64,000 nt of DNA from Salibacterium salarium (GTDB taxonomy: Bacteria > Bacillota > Bacilli > Bacillales > Marinococcaceae), in the NCBI RefSeq assembly GCF_030813635.1, contig NZ_JAUSUM010000001.1, positions 868,001 to 932,000 on the forward strand. Direction: 5' to 3'. Positions within the stretch are counted from its first letter, which is position 1; each line of letters opens with the position of its first letter. Shown here piece by piece: positions 26,059 through 35,611 of the stretch. The position numbers and the translations under genes are program-made. The notes beneath the pieces are model-generated. The model was given only the letters and a program-made list of their open reading frames with translations, did not search any database and had not been told where the DNA came from.

Positions 26059-26676
26059 TCAAAAACGTCCATATACGTTTTTTAGCCACCAAAGTATTTT
26101 ATTTATCAAGTAAAAATAAAGATCAATCAGATAGATAATACTCCATCCATAGCTAATGATGTTGATGAAGGGATGATGGAACAGCCCTTTATGAGGATGG
26201 TGAAGCCACTCGTTTACATAAAAAAACACAATGGCGTTTGAATCGATGACATACAAGAAAAGGTGTACCCCGAAAAAACTTATGGTGTGTACAATAAATA
26301 ATAATTGCTTATGTTTTACATACGAATCTGTTTGAACAGGGGATCGGTCATTGTTATATGTTCTGTGGTGCTTGTCTATTTTTTGTTTTATATATAAATC
26401 GATACGTTCAAAATCAGAGCTTCCTAATGTACTTGTATAAACAATAAAAAGGATAATAAAAACTTGAAAGGCAGATACTTTTCCAGTGATATAGTAATCA
26501 ATTCCGGCTAAAGCTCCCTGAAATATAGTGAATAAGATGATACAAGTTAAGAACCACTGACTTAGGCGTTTTAACTGGAAACCATAACGGCTGACTAAAA
26601 ACATCAGTGCAGCCACCCACGTTAATCCCTCAGAAAGAATAAATAACGCCCACCCATGCCCATGCAGGAAAGACAT
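26059..26676 (-). CDS. Multi-pass membrane protein of unknown function
   Basis: A 205-residue protein with about six predicted membrane helices: three before residue 90, a hydrophilic basic loop (IDLYIKQKIDKHHRTYNNDR), then three more. Histidines cluster in EWLHHPHKGLFHHPF. I do not recognise the family; repeated His-rich loops may bind metal, but that is a guess. The start ATG 26676 has a very strong GGAGGGGAGGG. It is convergent with the XRE-cupin gene, 17 bases apart. Confidence 0.65.
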   Translation of the reverse strand: MSFLHGHGWALFILSEGLTWVAALMFLVSRYGFQLKRLSQWFLTCIILFTIFQGALAGIDYYITGKVSAFQVFIILFIVYTSTLGSSDFERIDLYIKQKIDKHHRTYNNDRSPVQTDSYVKHKQLLFIVHTISFFGVHLFLYVIDSNAIVFFYVNEWLHHPHKGLFHHPFINIISYGWSIIYLIDLYFYLINKILWWLKNVYGRF

Positions 26677-27032
26677 TTCGCCTTCCCTCCCCTCCTTGGT
26701 TAAAAAAAATGCTTGTTTTCCTGTGTGTACTATATGATAAGGGATTTTATAATATGTGGTATTCTAAGGTTTAAAAAAGACCTTAAATATAATTTATGCA
26801 ATCGGGAAAAATAAAAGACTGCGTATTGTCGTTATAGATGGTGTTTTAGAAAGAAATTTGCGGGAATATGGTTATATAAAGGATTGATTACAAAGTTAAA
26901 TCACAAAAAGTAAAAGACGTCGCCGATGTGTTTTGCTCGATCTTTAAAATGATTCAGTTAAAAACACGGGCAGTGGATATGCTAAAAAATGAATGAATTA
27001 TTGTATACCTTCGGGAAAGGAGGTCCTAAATA
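26677..27032. other. Intergenic stretch with possible decayed coding sequence
   Basis: About 355 bases. From about 26798 the plus strand reads AIGKNKRLRIVVIDGVLERN ... up to a stop near 26887, and a nearby frame continues as VKSQKVKDVADVFCSIFKMI ... to a stop near 26996. There is no start codon, and the two pieces are out of frame, so this looks like a remnant of a small gene. The upstream TATAAT at 26747 may be an old promoter. Confidence 0.35.
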
Positions 27033-27686
27033 GTGAATGTCCGGATTGAGTTAACATACAAAACTCCAAAAGGAATAGAAAGTGATTTCTATTCAAGTGA
27101 AATGTCTGCTGATGAGGCGATGAGTCTTGTTGAAGATTTTGAACGCACAGGTCGTGTAAAGAATATTAGGTTTATCGATAGCTTTGAAACAAGCTGGACG
27201 CTGAAGGAATTAAAAAAATATAGGGCTGAAATTCAAACGGAACCCCATCATATAGTGGTATATTTTGATGGAGGTTTTGACAGAAAAACAAAAACATCGG
27301 GGTTAGGTTGTACGATTTATTATAAACAAAATAATAAATCTTTTCGGGTTCGAAAAAATGCTTTATTGAAGGAGCTTCAAACGAACAATGAAGCAGAATA
27401 TGCTGCCCTTTATTTAGCCATACAAGAATTAGAACAGTTGCATGTTCGCGATTTACCTGTTACATTTATCGGTGATTCCCAGGTTGTCATCAATCAGTTA
27501 AAAGGTGAATGGCCGTGTTTAGAAGAAGAATTAGCAAAATGGATAGACTGGATTGAACGACGACTAAGACAATCAGGAATTTATCCAAATTTTGAACTTG
27601 TTTCACGTAAAGGGAATCAGGAAGCGGACAAACTAGCATCTCAAGCGTTAAAAGAGATTGAAATAACGAGTACAATCCAGACATAA
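27033..27686 (+). CDS. RNase HI-like protein with N-terminal extension
   Basis: A 217-residue protein. Residues 73-210 form an RNase H fold with all four acidic residues: D79 (VVYFDGGF), E120 (NNEAEYAAL), D148 (FIGDSQVV) and D199 (GNQEADKLASQA). The first 70 residues form a separate small domain. It resembles the reverse-transcriptase-like/RNase H proteins YpdQ and YpeP of Bacillus. It may cleave RNA in RNA-DNA hybrids, but members with this layout are not always active. The start is GTG 27033 behind an excellent AAGGAGGTCC. Confidence 0.85.
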   Translation: MNVRIELTYKTPKGIESDFYSSEMSADEAMSLVEDFERTGRVKNIRFIDSFETSWTLKELKKYRAEIQTEPHHIVVYFDGGFDRKTKTSGLGCTIYYKQNNKSFRVRKNALLKELQTNNEAEYAALYLAIQELEQLHVRDLPVTFIGDSQVVINQLKGEWPCLEEELAKWIDWIERRLRQSGIYPNFELVSRKGNQEADKLASQALKEIEITSTIQT

Positions 27687-27787
27687 TGGGGAAAGTAAAC
27701 TTAAATAGATATACAATCTTATGTGATGAAGAAGTTGTCGCTTTCGTACTAAAATAGCGATGGTAGTATTGTAGAGAGGTGATCAAT

Positions 27788-28132
27788 GTGGCAGAGCAGG
27801 AACGTAATGAAAATCAAGAATACTCAAAACTAGAAGAAGAAAATGAAGAAGAAAACGAAGAAGAGCTCGAACCAGAAGAGGAAGAAGAGAAAGATGAAGA
27901 AGAGAAGGACGAGGAAGAAGAAAAGAAAGAGGAGCTGGATGTAGGTAAGAAATTGTTTACAATTGGTCAGCAGATTTCTTACAAAGGAAAAGCATGCAGT
28001 GTGATTAATGAATACGAGCGCAGTATTTGCATTGAATATAATAATTATCCTTTTTTGGATGAACCAGAGGATGACTTCCCTTATCACCGGGAAATTATTC
28101 GAAAAGGAGAAGCAGAAGAAGCGTTGGAATAG
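27788..28132 (+). CDS. Acidic low-complexity protein with short conserved C-terminal domain
   Basis: A 114-residue protein. Residues 12-50 are almost only Glu, Asp and Lys; residues 52-110 form a small domain (KKLFTIGQQISYKGKACSVINEY ... CIEYNNYPFLDEPEDDFPYHREII). The C-terminal part resembles small SH3-like or DUF2187-type proteins of Bacillus, but I am not sure. GTG 27788 is preferred over GTG 27779 because AGAGGTGAT (27775-27783) precedes it. A terminator follows. Such charge would suit a salt-adapted cytoplasm. Confidence 0.65.
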   Translation: MAEQERNENQEYSKLEEENEEENEEELEPEEEEEKDEEEKDEEEEKKEELDVGKKLFTIGQQISYKGKACSVINEYERSICIEYNNYPFLDEPEDDFPYHREIIRKGEAEEALE

Positions 28133-28178
28133 CAAAAATGAAGGGAAAGGTTTATATCCCTTATCCTATATAGTTAAA

Positions 28179-28218
28179 GCCATCCTATCTTGAGTTGAAC
28201 TCTGTAAGGATGGTTTTT
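28179..28218 (+). terminator. Rho-independent terminator
   Basis: Stem AGCCATCCT / AGGATGGTT with an inner GAGTT/AACTC stem, followed by TTTTTT. Confidence 0.75.
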
Positions 28219-28324
28219 TCTATTTTCAGCTTGAAATAAAGAGTGGCCGTTTTGAAACATTATTCTAGCTGCTTCGTACATATATTATAGATATTAGTTG
28301 ATAACAACAAGGGGAGACAGGATT

Positions 28325-30121
28325 ATGTTTAGTTGGATTTTTATTATGGCGTTGAGTTGTATAGAATTAAATCCCCAAGTGTGGGTAAAGGGGATGAAGC
28401 GGGGACGGAGATTTTTTATCGTCCAGTTGGGGCGGTACGTCATCGGGCTACTGTTGAGTTTTATAATTATTTATTTTCTGTTGATTGATATTTCGATTAC
28501 AGGATTGATGAATACGTTTGGATTTATTATTGCAATAAACCTTATGATATCGGGCTTATTTCATCCTGCCAATCGAACAGATTCAAAAGAAGAGCAGTTA
28601 AAGAAAAAGAAAAAGACGAAAAGAGTTCCGCTTCAGAGTGGAATTGGATTTTTATTTCTAATCGTGCTGCTGTTTTTAAATCTTGTCTATCCATTTACGG
28701 TAACAAAAGATTTAGCAGAAATGGGTGAGATAGAAACGAGTACAGAACCAATTGAATCCGTGACAGAAGAAGCCGTTCGTTCGGTGCCTCATACGTATGC
28801 ACGGTATAAATCAGAAATAGTATTTGGAAATATCGATAATTACTCCTTCTATGAATTAGGAGAATCAAGTATTCAGAAAATCGATGATGAATTGTTCTGG
28901 GTTACTCCAATTGAATATGCTAGTGTTTGGAGATGGTGGCGGGCAGACAGTGTGCCAGGATACATCAAGGTGAGTGCAGAAAATCCAAATGCAGAAGCAC
29001 AGCTTGTTGATGATTATGAAATGAAATACGTTCCTAGTGCGTTTTTGAATGAAAATTTAGAACGACATGTAAGACAGAAGTACGAAGACGTTATTTTGAT
29101 GGGAGCATCATTTGAACCAAATGATGATGGTAAGCCTTATTACGCTTATTCTTATGCATACTATGATCATTACCGCGCCGGACCTGACGCTGATGGTGTA
29201 ATTCTTGTAGATGCCGAAACCGGTGAAATGGAAAAGTATGATTTAGGGGAACAGCCCGAATTTGTTGATAATGCAATAGATTATCGAATGGCTCTAGATT
29301 ATGCGAGTTGGTTCGGAAAATACAGCAACGGGTTGTTGAATTCAATTTTTGCAAAAGAAGGGGTGCATGAACCGACAAGTGACGAAGAAATGATCGGTGT
29401 CCTCGGCCCTGATAACGATATGTACTGGATGATAGACCATATGCGTCCCAACCAAGATTCAAACACGATGGTCGGATTTACGATGGTGAACGCACAAACA
29501 GGTGAAGCGACTTATTATACTGGTTCATCTGGTTTGTTGAATGCTGGCGGTGCACGGGAAGTCGTTAATAAATCGTTCCAACGTGAGCAATGGAGTGGAA
29601 CCCAGCCTGTGTTGTATTCTGTTTATGACAGTTATACGTGGGTAGTGCCTGTCGTTGACCAGAACGGGTTAATGAGAGAGATTGCGATGGTTCACGCAGA
29701 TACTGGGACAATCGCACATGGTTCTACTCGGGAAGAGGCCTTTAGCAGTTATCGACAAACCCTTGCAAATGAGCTGGACACAGACGATTATACTCCTACT
29801 GATATTTTGGAAGAAGAAACGGTGGAAGGCACGGTGTATCGTGTTAGTAATATAAATGATCAGGTGATTCAAGTTCTAATTTCTGGAGAGAGTAGGGTAC
29901 TTGAATTCGATGTGACCAATATATCAGACGTAGTCTTTCTACGTGAAGGAGATGAAATCGAAGCTGATGTGGTTGATACAGAGGAGAATGTATTAAACGT
30001 AATCGACTATACAAACGTTACGATTGAAGATGAGTTTGGTGGAGTAGAACAGTTTGACATAGAAAATGAAACGGAAAATAATTCTGAGTCAAATGAACCT
30101 GTAGAGAACGAAGCCGAATAA
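28325..30121 (+). CDS. Large membrane-anchored envelope protein of unknown function
   Basis: A 598-residue protein. Three hydrophobic helices occupy the first about 75 residues and a fourth lies at about 100-120; the remaining about 470 residues are acidic and extracytoplasmic. The outer part has repeated PepSY-like sheets, for example GVILVDAETGEMEKYDLGE and MVNAQTGEATYYTG, and tails off into a Glu/Asn-rich end. ATG 28325 is preferred because GGGGAGA lies 8 bases upstream; the frame from 28298 begins inside untranslated leader. I do not know a function. The phrases DAETGE/NAQTGE suggest a PepSY-like fold, often found in peptidase-inhibitory or surface proteins. Confidence 0.7.
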   Translation: MFSWIFIMALSCIELNPQVWVKGMKRGRRFFIVQLGRYVIGLLLSFIIIYFLLIDISITGLMNTFGFIIAINLMISGLFHPANRTDSKEEQLKKKKKTKRVPLQSGIGFLFLIVLLFLNLVYPFTVTKDLAEMGEIETSTEPIESVTEEAVRSVPHTYARYKSEIVFGNIDNYSFYELGESSIQKIDDELFWVTPIEYASVWRWWRADSVPGYIKVSAENPNAEAQLVDDYEMKYVPSAFLNENLERHVRQKYEDVILMGASFEPNDDGKPYYAYSYAYYDHYRAGPDADGVILVDAETGEMEKYDLGEQPEFVDNAIDYRMALDYASWFGKYSNGLLNSIFAKEGVHEPTSDEEMIGVLGPDNDMYWMIDHMRPNQDSNTMVGFTMVNAQTGEATYYTGSSGLLNAGGAREVVNKSFQREQWSGTQPVLYSVYDSYTWVVPVVDQNGLMREIAMVHADTGTIAHGSTREEAFSSYRQTLANELDTDDYTPTDILEEETVEGTVYRVSNINDQVIQVLISGESRVLEFDVTNISDVVFLREGDEIEADVVDTEENVLNVIDYTNVTIEDEFGGVEQFDIENETENNSESNEPVENEAE

Positions 30122-30127
30122 TGATAG

Positions 30128-30163
30128 AAGCTCTTGCATCTATATATGCAGGAGCTTTTTTCA
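30128..30163 (+). terminator. Rho-independent terminator
   Basis: Stem AAGCTCTTGCAT / ATGCAGGAGCTT with a 6-base loop and a T tail. Confidence 0.85.
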
Positions 30164-30257
30164 TATAAGTGAACAGTAGTACTTGAAATAAGGAAGTAGT
30201 ATGTCAGAATGAAAGGACTAATGGATTTCGATGTAAAGACAAAGGAGAGATGAGCCC

Positions 30258-31331
30258 GTGAGTCGTAATCGGATGACGGATATATTACACGTTGACCTTC
30301 CACTTATACAAGCAGGTATGGCAGGTGGAGTGACCACGCCCCATTTAGTGGCAGCTGTTTCTAATGCCGGCGCATTAGGTACCCTTGGAGCGGGGTATAT
30401 GAGTGCCGAAGCAATGGAAGATAGTATTAATCAGATTCAAAAACGCACAACTCAATCCTTCGGAGTGAATCTTTTTATTCCAGAATATCCTTTGATAAAA
30501 AGGGACGAAATAGAAGAGGCAAACCAATTTCTGGAACCCTACAGAGAGAAATTACAAATAAGACCTACACCATCCCCTGACTATTCGAAGACCTTATTTG
30601 AAGAACAGGTGAACGTTATTTTTGATAAAAGAGTTCCGGTGTGCAGTTTTACATTTGGAGTGCCGTCTCAAGAATTGATACAGGACTTACAAAAAGCAGG
30701 TATTGTCACGATAGGAACAGCTACGACAGTGGAGGAAGCAATGATAAATGAAGAACAGGGAATCGATATTGTCGTAGCACAAGGCAGTGAAGCAGGAGGT
30801 CATAGAGGAACGTTTTCAGCCTCCTATGAGAACGCCATGGTTGGAACAATGGCGCTCGTTCCGCAAATCGTCGATAATATCCGAATTCCTGTCATTGCGG
30901 CGGGAGGTATTATGGATGGCAGAGGGATGACGGCTGCTTTAGCACTAGGTGCAGAGGGCGTTCAAATGGGAACAGCCTTTGTGACAAGTGAAGAAAGTGG
31001 TGCTAAAGTTCAGCACAAACGAGCAATCAGCAACAGCAGCGAAGCGGATTCCATATTGACCTCTGTCTTTAGCGGAAAACCGGCACGCGGCATTCAAAAT
31101 CAATTTATCCGTGACATGCAAGAACATGCCGATACACTGCCTGGCTATCCCATTCTAAATAATCTGACCAAAGATATACGAAAAGAAGCAGCTCTGCAAA
31201 ATCGCCCAGAATTTATGTCGTTGTGGGCAGGGCAGGCTCCCCGTTTAAGTCAAACCAAATCAGCTAGAGACATCATTGCAGATATTGTTAAAGAATCTAA
31301 TACCATAAGAAAAAAGTTCAAGGAATTTTAG
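30258..31331 (+). CDS. Nitronate monooxygenase / 2-nitropropane dioxygenase family protein
   Basis: A 357-residue FMN-dependent TIM-barrel enzyme of the NPD family. It has the N-terminal LPLIQAGMAGGVTTPHLVAAVSNAG, the catalytic-type QGSEAGGHRG at about residue 175, and IPVIAAGGIMDGRGMTAALALGAEGVQMGTAF. Such enzymes oxidise toxic alkyl nitronates to carbonyl compounds and nitrite. The start is GTG 30258 with GGAGAGATGA. It stands alone on its strand, close to the convergent ydbT gene. Confidence 0.92.
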   Translation: MSRNRMTDILHVDLPLIQAGMAGGVTTPHLVAAVSNAGALGTLGAGYMSAEAMEDSINQIQKRTTQSFGVNLFIPEYPLIKRDEIEEANQFLEPYREKLQIRPTPSPDYSKTLFEEQVNVIFDKRVPVCSFTFGVPSQELIQDLQKAGIVTIGTATTVEEAMINEEQGIDIVVAQGSEAGGHRGTFSASYENAMVGTMALVPQIVDNIRIPVIAAGGIMDGRGMTAALALGAEGVQMGTAFVTSEESGAKVQHKRAISNSSEADSILTSVFSGKPARGIQNQFIRDMQEHADTLPGYPILNNLTKDIRKEAALQNRPEFMSLWAGQAPRLSQTKSARDIIADIVKESNTIRKKFKEF

Positions 31332-31339
31332 AATAATCG

Positions 31340-32812
31340 TTACTCTACTTTAGTCTCTTGATAACGTCTCATGTACCATGAATAAAAAGAGTCCGCCAGT
31401 TCGATGGGAACATCATGTACACCTTTATGTTTCACTGGTTTAGCACGGTTGATTGTTTTAACAGACGAAAGACCTATCCGTTTTTGATATACGTTTTGGG
31501 TGGTTGCTACTTCAATAATTTTGTCTCTTTTAGAGACGAATAATGTTGTCGTTAGACTACCTGTTTTCAGTTGTATAAACTGGTTATTCAACGTGTACTG
31601 TGTATGGAAATAATCAAGCCATCTCGCCGCGCCGATGATTATACATAAGGAAATAGAGATAATCCACCAAGCTTGTTCTACATTTAAAACAGACGGTTTA
31701 AAATAAAATAGAACGGTTGTTGATATGATCCACAACCAGCTCGGTTTTAACATCCGTACCCAAAAGGACTTTTTCGGAAGACGATTCATGTCTGAGGTCA
31801 CTTCATAAGACGGCAAAATCTCTGAAATCATATCATAAGCACGTTGAACGGGTAGAAATGGATAAAGGGAGTTCACCTCAAGTGTATCTTCGTCGATATC
31901 CAAACTGCCAGCGCTAGTCAATTTCACCTCGGCAGTGCCGGCCAACCGTTTTATTGGTGACTGTTTGATTTCAATCGCCTGGACTTTACTTTTTAAAATG
32001 GAAAAGGAAGTTTTATTTATAAGCCCTTTGACGATGTGAATACGTTCACCATCTGATGAAATTTCATATTTGCCGTATTTCACTATTGTTCTAACAATCC
32101 CAAACAAGACAAAAGCAGCGATAGTAACTACAGTAAGGATGGAAACGACCAACCAAGAATCCTTCATACTGGATATAAGTACTTCTGATGTACGATCTGC
32201 ATCCATCATCCGATTGATTTTGGAATACAAGGATATCATGATAGGGATAACAGCTAGAAAACTTAACGATGTAAAGGAAGCTCTTATTATATCTTTTTTC
32301 GTTGGTGTAAAATGAATCGTTCTTGAATGGTCCGTTTGTGCTGTATTGACGTCGTTTGAATCGAACGATTTTGGGTTTGCTATATGGTCATCGATTCGAT
32401 CTGCTTCTTCTCGAGAAATAACCGGGAAGGAGACCGAAGCATCTTTATCTGCCATACTGGTTTCGAATGTTATTGATGTTACATTAAAAGTTAGATGAAA
32501 AGTAGAACTATGGCGGCTGACGTTTTGAATTTTTGAAAAAGGAATCGTACGCTTCGTCTTTGTAAAAAGTCCTTTATAGATATGAAAGGAAGCATTATCT
32601 AGTTTATACGTATTGGTGAACCAGTTATAAACGATAGATACAATGGAAAATCCAAAGAGGAGAATGAACAGAAGTCTCCCGTATGTAAGAAACGTTGATT
32701 CTGCTCCCCATTTAATTACGAATAAATAAAAGGCAAAGACAAAGGAGTTTCTTAGTAATTTGAATATACGATAAACAATAATAAGCGGATGATACCTTTT
32801 TGCTTCATTCAT
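31340..32812 (-). CDS. ydbT: PH-domain membrane protein YdbT
   Basis: A 490-residue membrane protein with three bacterial PH (bPH2) domains, each preceded by a pair of helices: after about residues 60, 255 and 410. The recurrent sheets YKLDNASFHIYKGLF, YEISSDGERIHIVKGLIN and YTLNNQFIQLKTGSLT mark the domains. In B. subtilis ydbS-ydbT influences resistance to an antimicrobial peptide (amylocyclicin-type). The start ATG overlaps the ydbS stop by 4 bases, so they are translationally coupled. Confidence 0.88.
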   Translation of the reverse strand: MNEAKRYHPLIIVYRIFKLLRNSFVFAFYLFVIKWGAESTFLTYGRLLFILLFGFSIVSIVYNWFTNTYKLDNASFHIYKGLFTKTKRTIPFSKIQNVSRHSSTFHLTFNVTSITFETSMADKDASVSFPVISREEADRIDDHIANPKSFDSNDVNTAQTDHSRTIHFTPTKKDIIRASFTSLSFLAVIPIMISLYSKINRMMDADRTSEVLISSMKDSWLVVSILTVVTIAAFVLFGIVRTIVKYGKYEISSDGERIHIVKGLINKTSFSILKSKVQAIEIKQSPIKRLAGTAEVKLTSAGSLDIDEDTLEVNSLYPFLPVQRAYDMISEILPSYEVTSDMNRLPKKSFWVRMLKPSWLWIISTTVLFYFKPSVLNVEQAWWIISISLCIIIGAARWLDYFHTQYTLNNQFIQLKTGSLTTTLFVSKRDKIIEVATTQNVYQKRIGLSSVKTINRAKPVKHKGVHDVPIELADSFYSWYMRRYQETKVE

Positions 32813-33288
32813 TCGTCCACCTCCTTTATTTGGGCAAACTGAGCAATATTGTTTCTAAGCTGTTGCGCTGTTTCTTCCGGTAGTGCAGGAATGGAGTGGG
32901 AAGAACCCATCGTTTGTATTGTTAAGGAAGAAAGGCCGTATTTTCGCAGGAATGGTCCTTGATTGGTGGCAACCGATTGTATCTTAGTCATTGGAACAAG
33001 ATGGTGTGCTTCGTTTATTGCTCCGAATTTCAATTGTAAGAACTGTTCACTCACTTCATAACGCCAGTTTTTATAAAGCAAAAAAGGTTCAATGAAAAGC
33101 GCCCACACCGCCATCACAACAGATATGAAAGTTATACCAATTAAAATCCAGCCAATCCAGTCTTTCCATCCAAATAGGTAATCCAAGTAAAATAGTATGC
33201 CAAGTGTGGAAAAACCGAGTAATTCCATTATTGCACCTTTCATTATCCATATTTTGACCGCTTCTTTTGATAGTCGTTGTTCAGGCAC
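32809..33288 (-). CDS. ydbS: PH-domain membrane protein YdbS
   Basis: A 159-residue protein with two helices (about residues 20-65) and one bPH2 domain (YEVSEQFLQLKFGAINEAHHLVPMTKIQSV). GTG 33288 is preferred over GTG 33297 because GGGGAGTGAT gives proper spacing, and the resulting 159 residues equals the B. subtilis YdbS length as I recall it. It forms an operon with ydbT, and probably a complex in the membrane. Confidence 0.88.
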   Translation of the reverse strand: MPEQRLSKEAVKIWIMKGAIMELLGFSTLGILFYLDYLFGWKDWIGWILIGITFISVVMAVWALFIEPFLLYKNWRYEVSEQFLQLKFGAINEAHHLVPMTKIQSVATNQGPFLRKYGLSSLTIQTMGSSHSIPALPEETAQQLRNNIAQFAQIKEVDE

Positions 33289-33307
33289 TACAATCACTCC
33301 CCATCTT

Positions 33308-34489
33308 TCAACTTGCTTTCATAGTATTCTTTTTTCTAAATGAATGGCGTTTCATATATACACAAATCTTCGTTAGTTTTTCAAGTGGACCTTGGTTAAA
33401 GTACTTCAAATAGATTGTACTTCCAACAGCCTGTAAAGAGAAAATGATCATTCCTAACAATATGGAGGCAGTTACGCTGATTTGTCCGAACATCCCTAAT
33501 CCATAACCATAAAAAATAGACGTGCAAATAATCGTTTGCGCAATATAATTGGTTAATGATAGTTTTCCGATATTCTTAAAAGGATGAAACCAGTAATTGG
33601 CATGAAACGTAATATACATTAAAGCAAATAGACATATGTAACCAAAAGATAGAACGTTTCCTCCCACCATGCTCGTATCTATGGAATTCATAGAATGAAA
33701 TAAATAGGGTAACGACTTTAATAACAATCCAATTGGAATAAGTGTTAGAACTCCGGCTTTGAATTGTTTTTTCATATAAAATGGGTGATGCAGCCACTTT
33801 TTATGTGCGGCATACATTCCAAATAAAAACATCGGGCTTATAAAAAATGGTGTAAGTAATAACGTAAAAACAGCTTCTCCTGGATGAAGATCAAGGGGAT
33901 CTACGTTATTTCGGTGATATTTAATATCACTATAAGTCCCTGTGCTATATACTTTCAATGTCTCATCAAGATAACTCGTCGTTTCAGATTCACTTATTAC
34001 ATTACTATCATCACCGGCCCCAAAGACACTCACTGCCGCAAAAATTATAAATAATGATAATCCCCATATAAGTAGTGTTTTAGGTTTACGATGAACAAAT
34101 ATTAATAGAAAAAGTCCCATACATCCATAAACAAATAAAATATCTCCTTCCCACAAAAAGATGCTGTGTAAAAGACCAAACACAATGAGGACGATGAATC
34201 GCCGAAACATATGCGATTTTACTCTTAACTCGTTACGTTGTAGACTGTTCTTCATTAAAATTAATCCATAACCGAAGATAAATGTGAAAATAGGCATAAA
34301 CGAGAATTCTACAAATATTTTCACAAAATAATAAGAGTACATATCATTGGAAGAAAGAGGAAAATACGAAATATTGTCTTTTCCCCAAATTCCATATTGG
34401 AAAATTAACAAATTAGCAATAAGGATTCCAAATAATGCCCACCCCCTTAAAGCATCAATAAAATCCAATCTATGTTTATGATTCACCAT
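33308..34489 (-). CDS. DUF418-family membrane protein (YeiB/YrkO-like)
   Basis: A 393-residue protein with about 10 helices. The N-terminus RLDFIDALRGWALFGILIANLL is the DUF418/DUF1624 signature, and the C-terminal region has NIGKLSLTNYIAQTIICTSIFYG and YLKYFNQGPLEKLTK. Members are related to acyltransferase-like membrane proteins; function is not established. It lies 19 bases upstream of ydbS on the same strand and may share its transcript. Confidence 0.88.
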   Translation of the reverse strand: MVNHKHRLDFIDALRGWALFGILIANLLIFQYGIWGKDNISYFPLSSNDMYSYYFVKIFVEFSFMPIFTFIFGYGLILMKNSLQRNELRVKSHMFRRFIVLIVFGLLHSIFLWEGDILFVYGCMGLFLLIFVHRKPKTLLIWGLSLFIIFAAVSVFGAGDDSNVISESETTSYLDETLKVYSTGTYSDIKYHRNNVDPLDLHPGEAVFTLLLTPFFISPMFLFGMYAAHKKWLHHPFYMKKQFKAGVLTLIPIGLLLKSLPYLFHSMNSIDTSMVGGNVLSFGYICLFALMYITFHANYWFHPFKNIGKLSLTNYIAQTIICTSIFYGYGLGMFGQISVTASILLGMIIFSLQAVGSTIYLKYFNQGPLEKLTKICVYMKRHSFRKKNTMKAS

Positions 34490-34687
34490 GATTATTCCTC
34501 CGCATCCAGTTATTTCTTGCTACCATAATATAGCACTTGCTATTTATTAATTCAACCTGTTTTTATTGTTTTTCGATAAAACTATATCTTTATTTAATAA
34601 ACTATGGTAATGTATTACTTGAAGAAAAAGGAAGTTATTGTGCCAATGATTTAAAAAATTTTAATAGCAAACGGAGGTACCGAACTT

Positions 34688-35611
34688 ATGACGGAACCAG
34701 CTATGGAGTTAACCGATGTTAAAAAAACAATCGGCAGAAAAGAGGTAATTAAAGGTCTGTCTTTTACGATTGATAAAGGAGAAGTTTTTGGCTTTATCGG
34801 GCCGAATGGGGCAGGAAAGACTACCACTATCCGGATGATGGTCGGATTGATGAACATTAGTGAGGGAGATATACGTATTTTAGGGAATAGTGTCAAAACA
34901 GATTTTAAAGATGCTGTTCGTGAGGTTGGAGCGATTGTAGAGAATCCTGAGATGTACCCATTTATGAGCGGATGGCAAAATCTATTACACTATGCGCGCA
35001 TGATACCAGGAGTAACGAAAGAGCGAGTCCATGAAGTTGTTCAACTAGTTGGGCTTGAGAAGCCGATAAAGGAAAAAGTGAAAAAATATTCGTTGGGGAT
35101 GAGACAACGGTTAGGGATTGCGCAAGCATTACTACATAAGCCGTCTGTTCTCATTTTTGACGAGCCGACTAATGGTCTGGATCCCGCAGGCATTCGAGAA
35201 ATTCGTCAATACATACGATCCATAGCGACCGAAGAAAATGTAGCTGTCATTATTTCCAGTCATTTGCTATTGGAAATTGAACAGATGTGTGATCGTATCG
35301 GACTTATTAAAAACGGGGAACTAGTTGCTGTACAAGAAGTAGGAGATGCGTTGACGAATCAAGAAAATGTCATGCAAGTACAAATGGAAGTAAGTCCGCT
35401 AGAAAATGCACAGGCTGTTCTTCAGTCCAATCACAATATAGAAGCTGAAGTAGGAGATAACAAGTTAATGATTCGCACAGAGCGGAATAACATTCCAACA
35501 ATCATTCAAACGTTGGTTCAACATGATGTGCTTGTTTATCAAGTTGAAATCACAAAAACAACCTTAGAAGATAAATTCTTTGATTTGATTGGAGAGAATA
35601 CAATTGGCTAA
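34688..35611 (+). CDS. ABC transporter ATP-binding protein (BcrA-type)
   Basis: A 307-residue ATPase with Walker A (GPNGAGKTTT, about residue 38), signature motif YSLGMRQRLGIAQALL and Walker B LIFDEPTNGLDP. The C-terminal extension after residue 220 is typical of bacitracin/lantibiotic-type exporters. It works with the overlapping permease gene. The start ATG follows GGAGGTACC. Substrate unknown; peptide or lipid export is the usual role. Confidence 0.93.
   Translation: MTEPAMELTDVKKTIGRKEVIKGLSFTIDKGEVFGFIGPNGAGKTTTIRMMVGLMNISEGDIRILGNSVKTDFKDAVREVGAIVENPEMYPFMSGWQNLLHYARMIPGVTKERVHEVVQLVGLEKPIKEKVKKYSLGMRQRLGIAQALLHKPSVLIFDEPTNGLDPAGIREIRQYIRSIATEENVAVIISSHLLLEIEQMCDRIGLIKNGELVAVQEVGDALTNQENVMQVQMEVSPLENAQAVLQSNHNIEAEVGDNKLMIRTERNNIPTIIQTLVQHDVLVYQVEITKTTLEDKFFDLIGENTIG

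Noticed and set aside
27830-28135. 101-codon minus-strand open frame rich in Phe
   Set aside because: It is the antisense of the Glu/Asp-rich gene at 27788; GAA/GAG codons read as TTC/CTC on the other strand.
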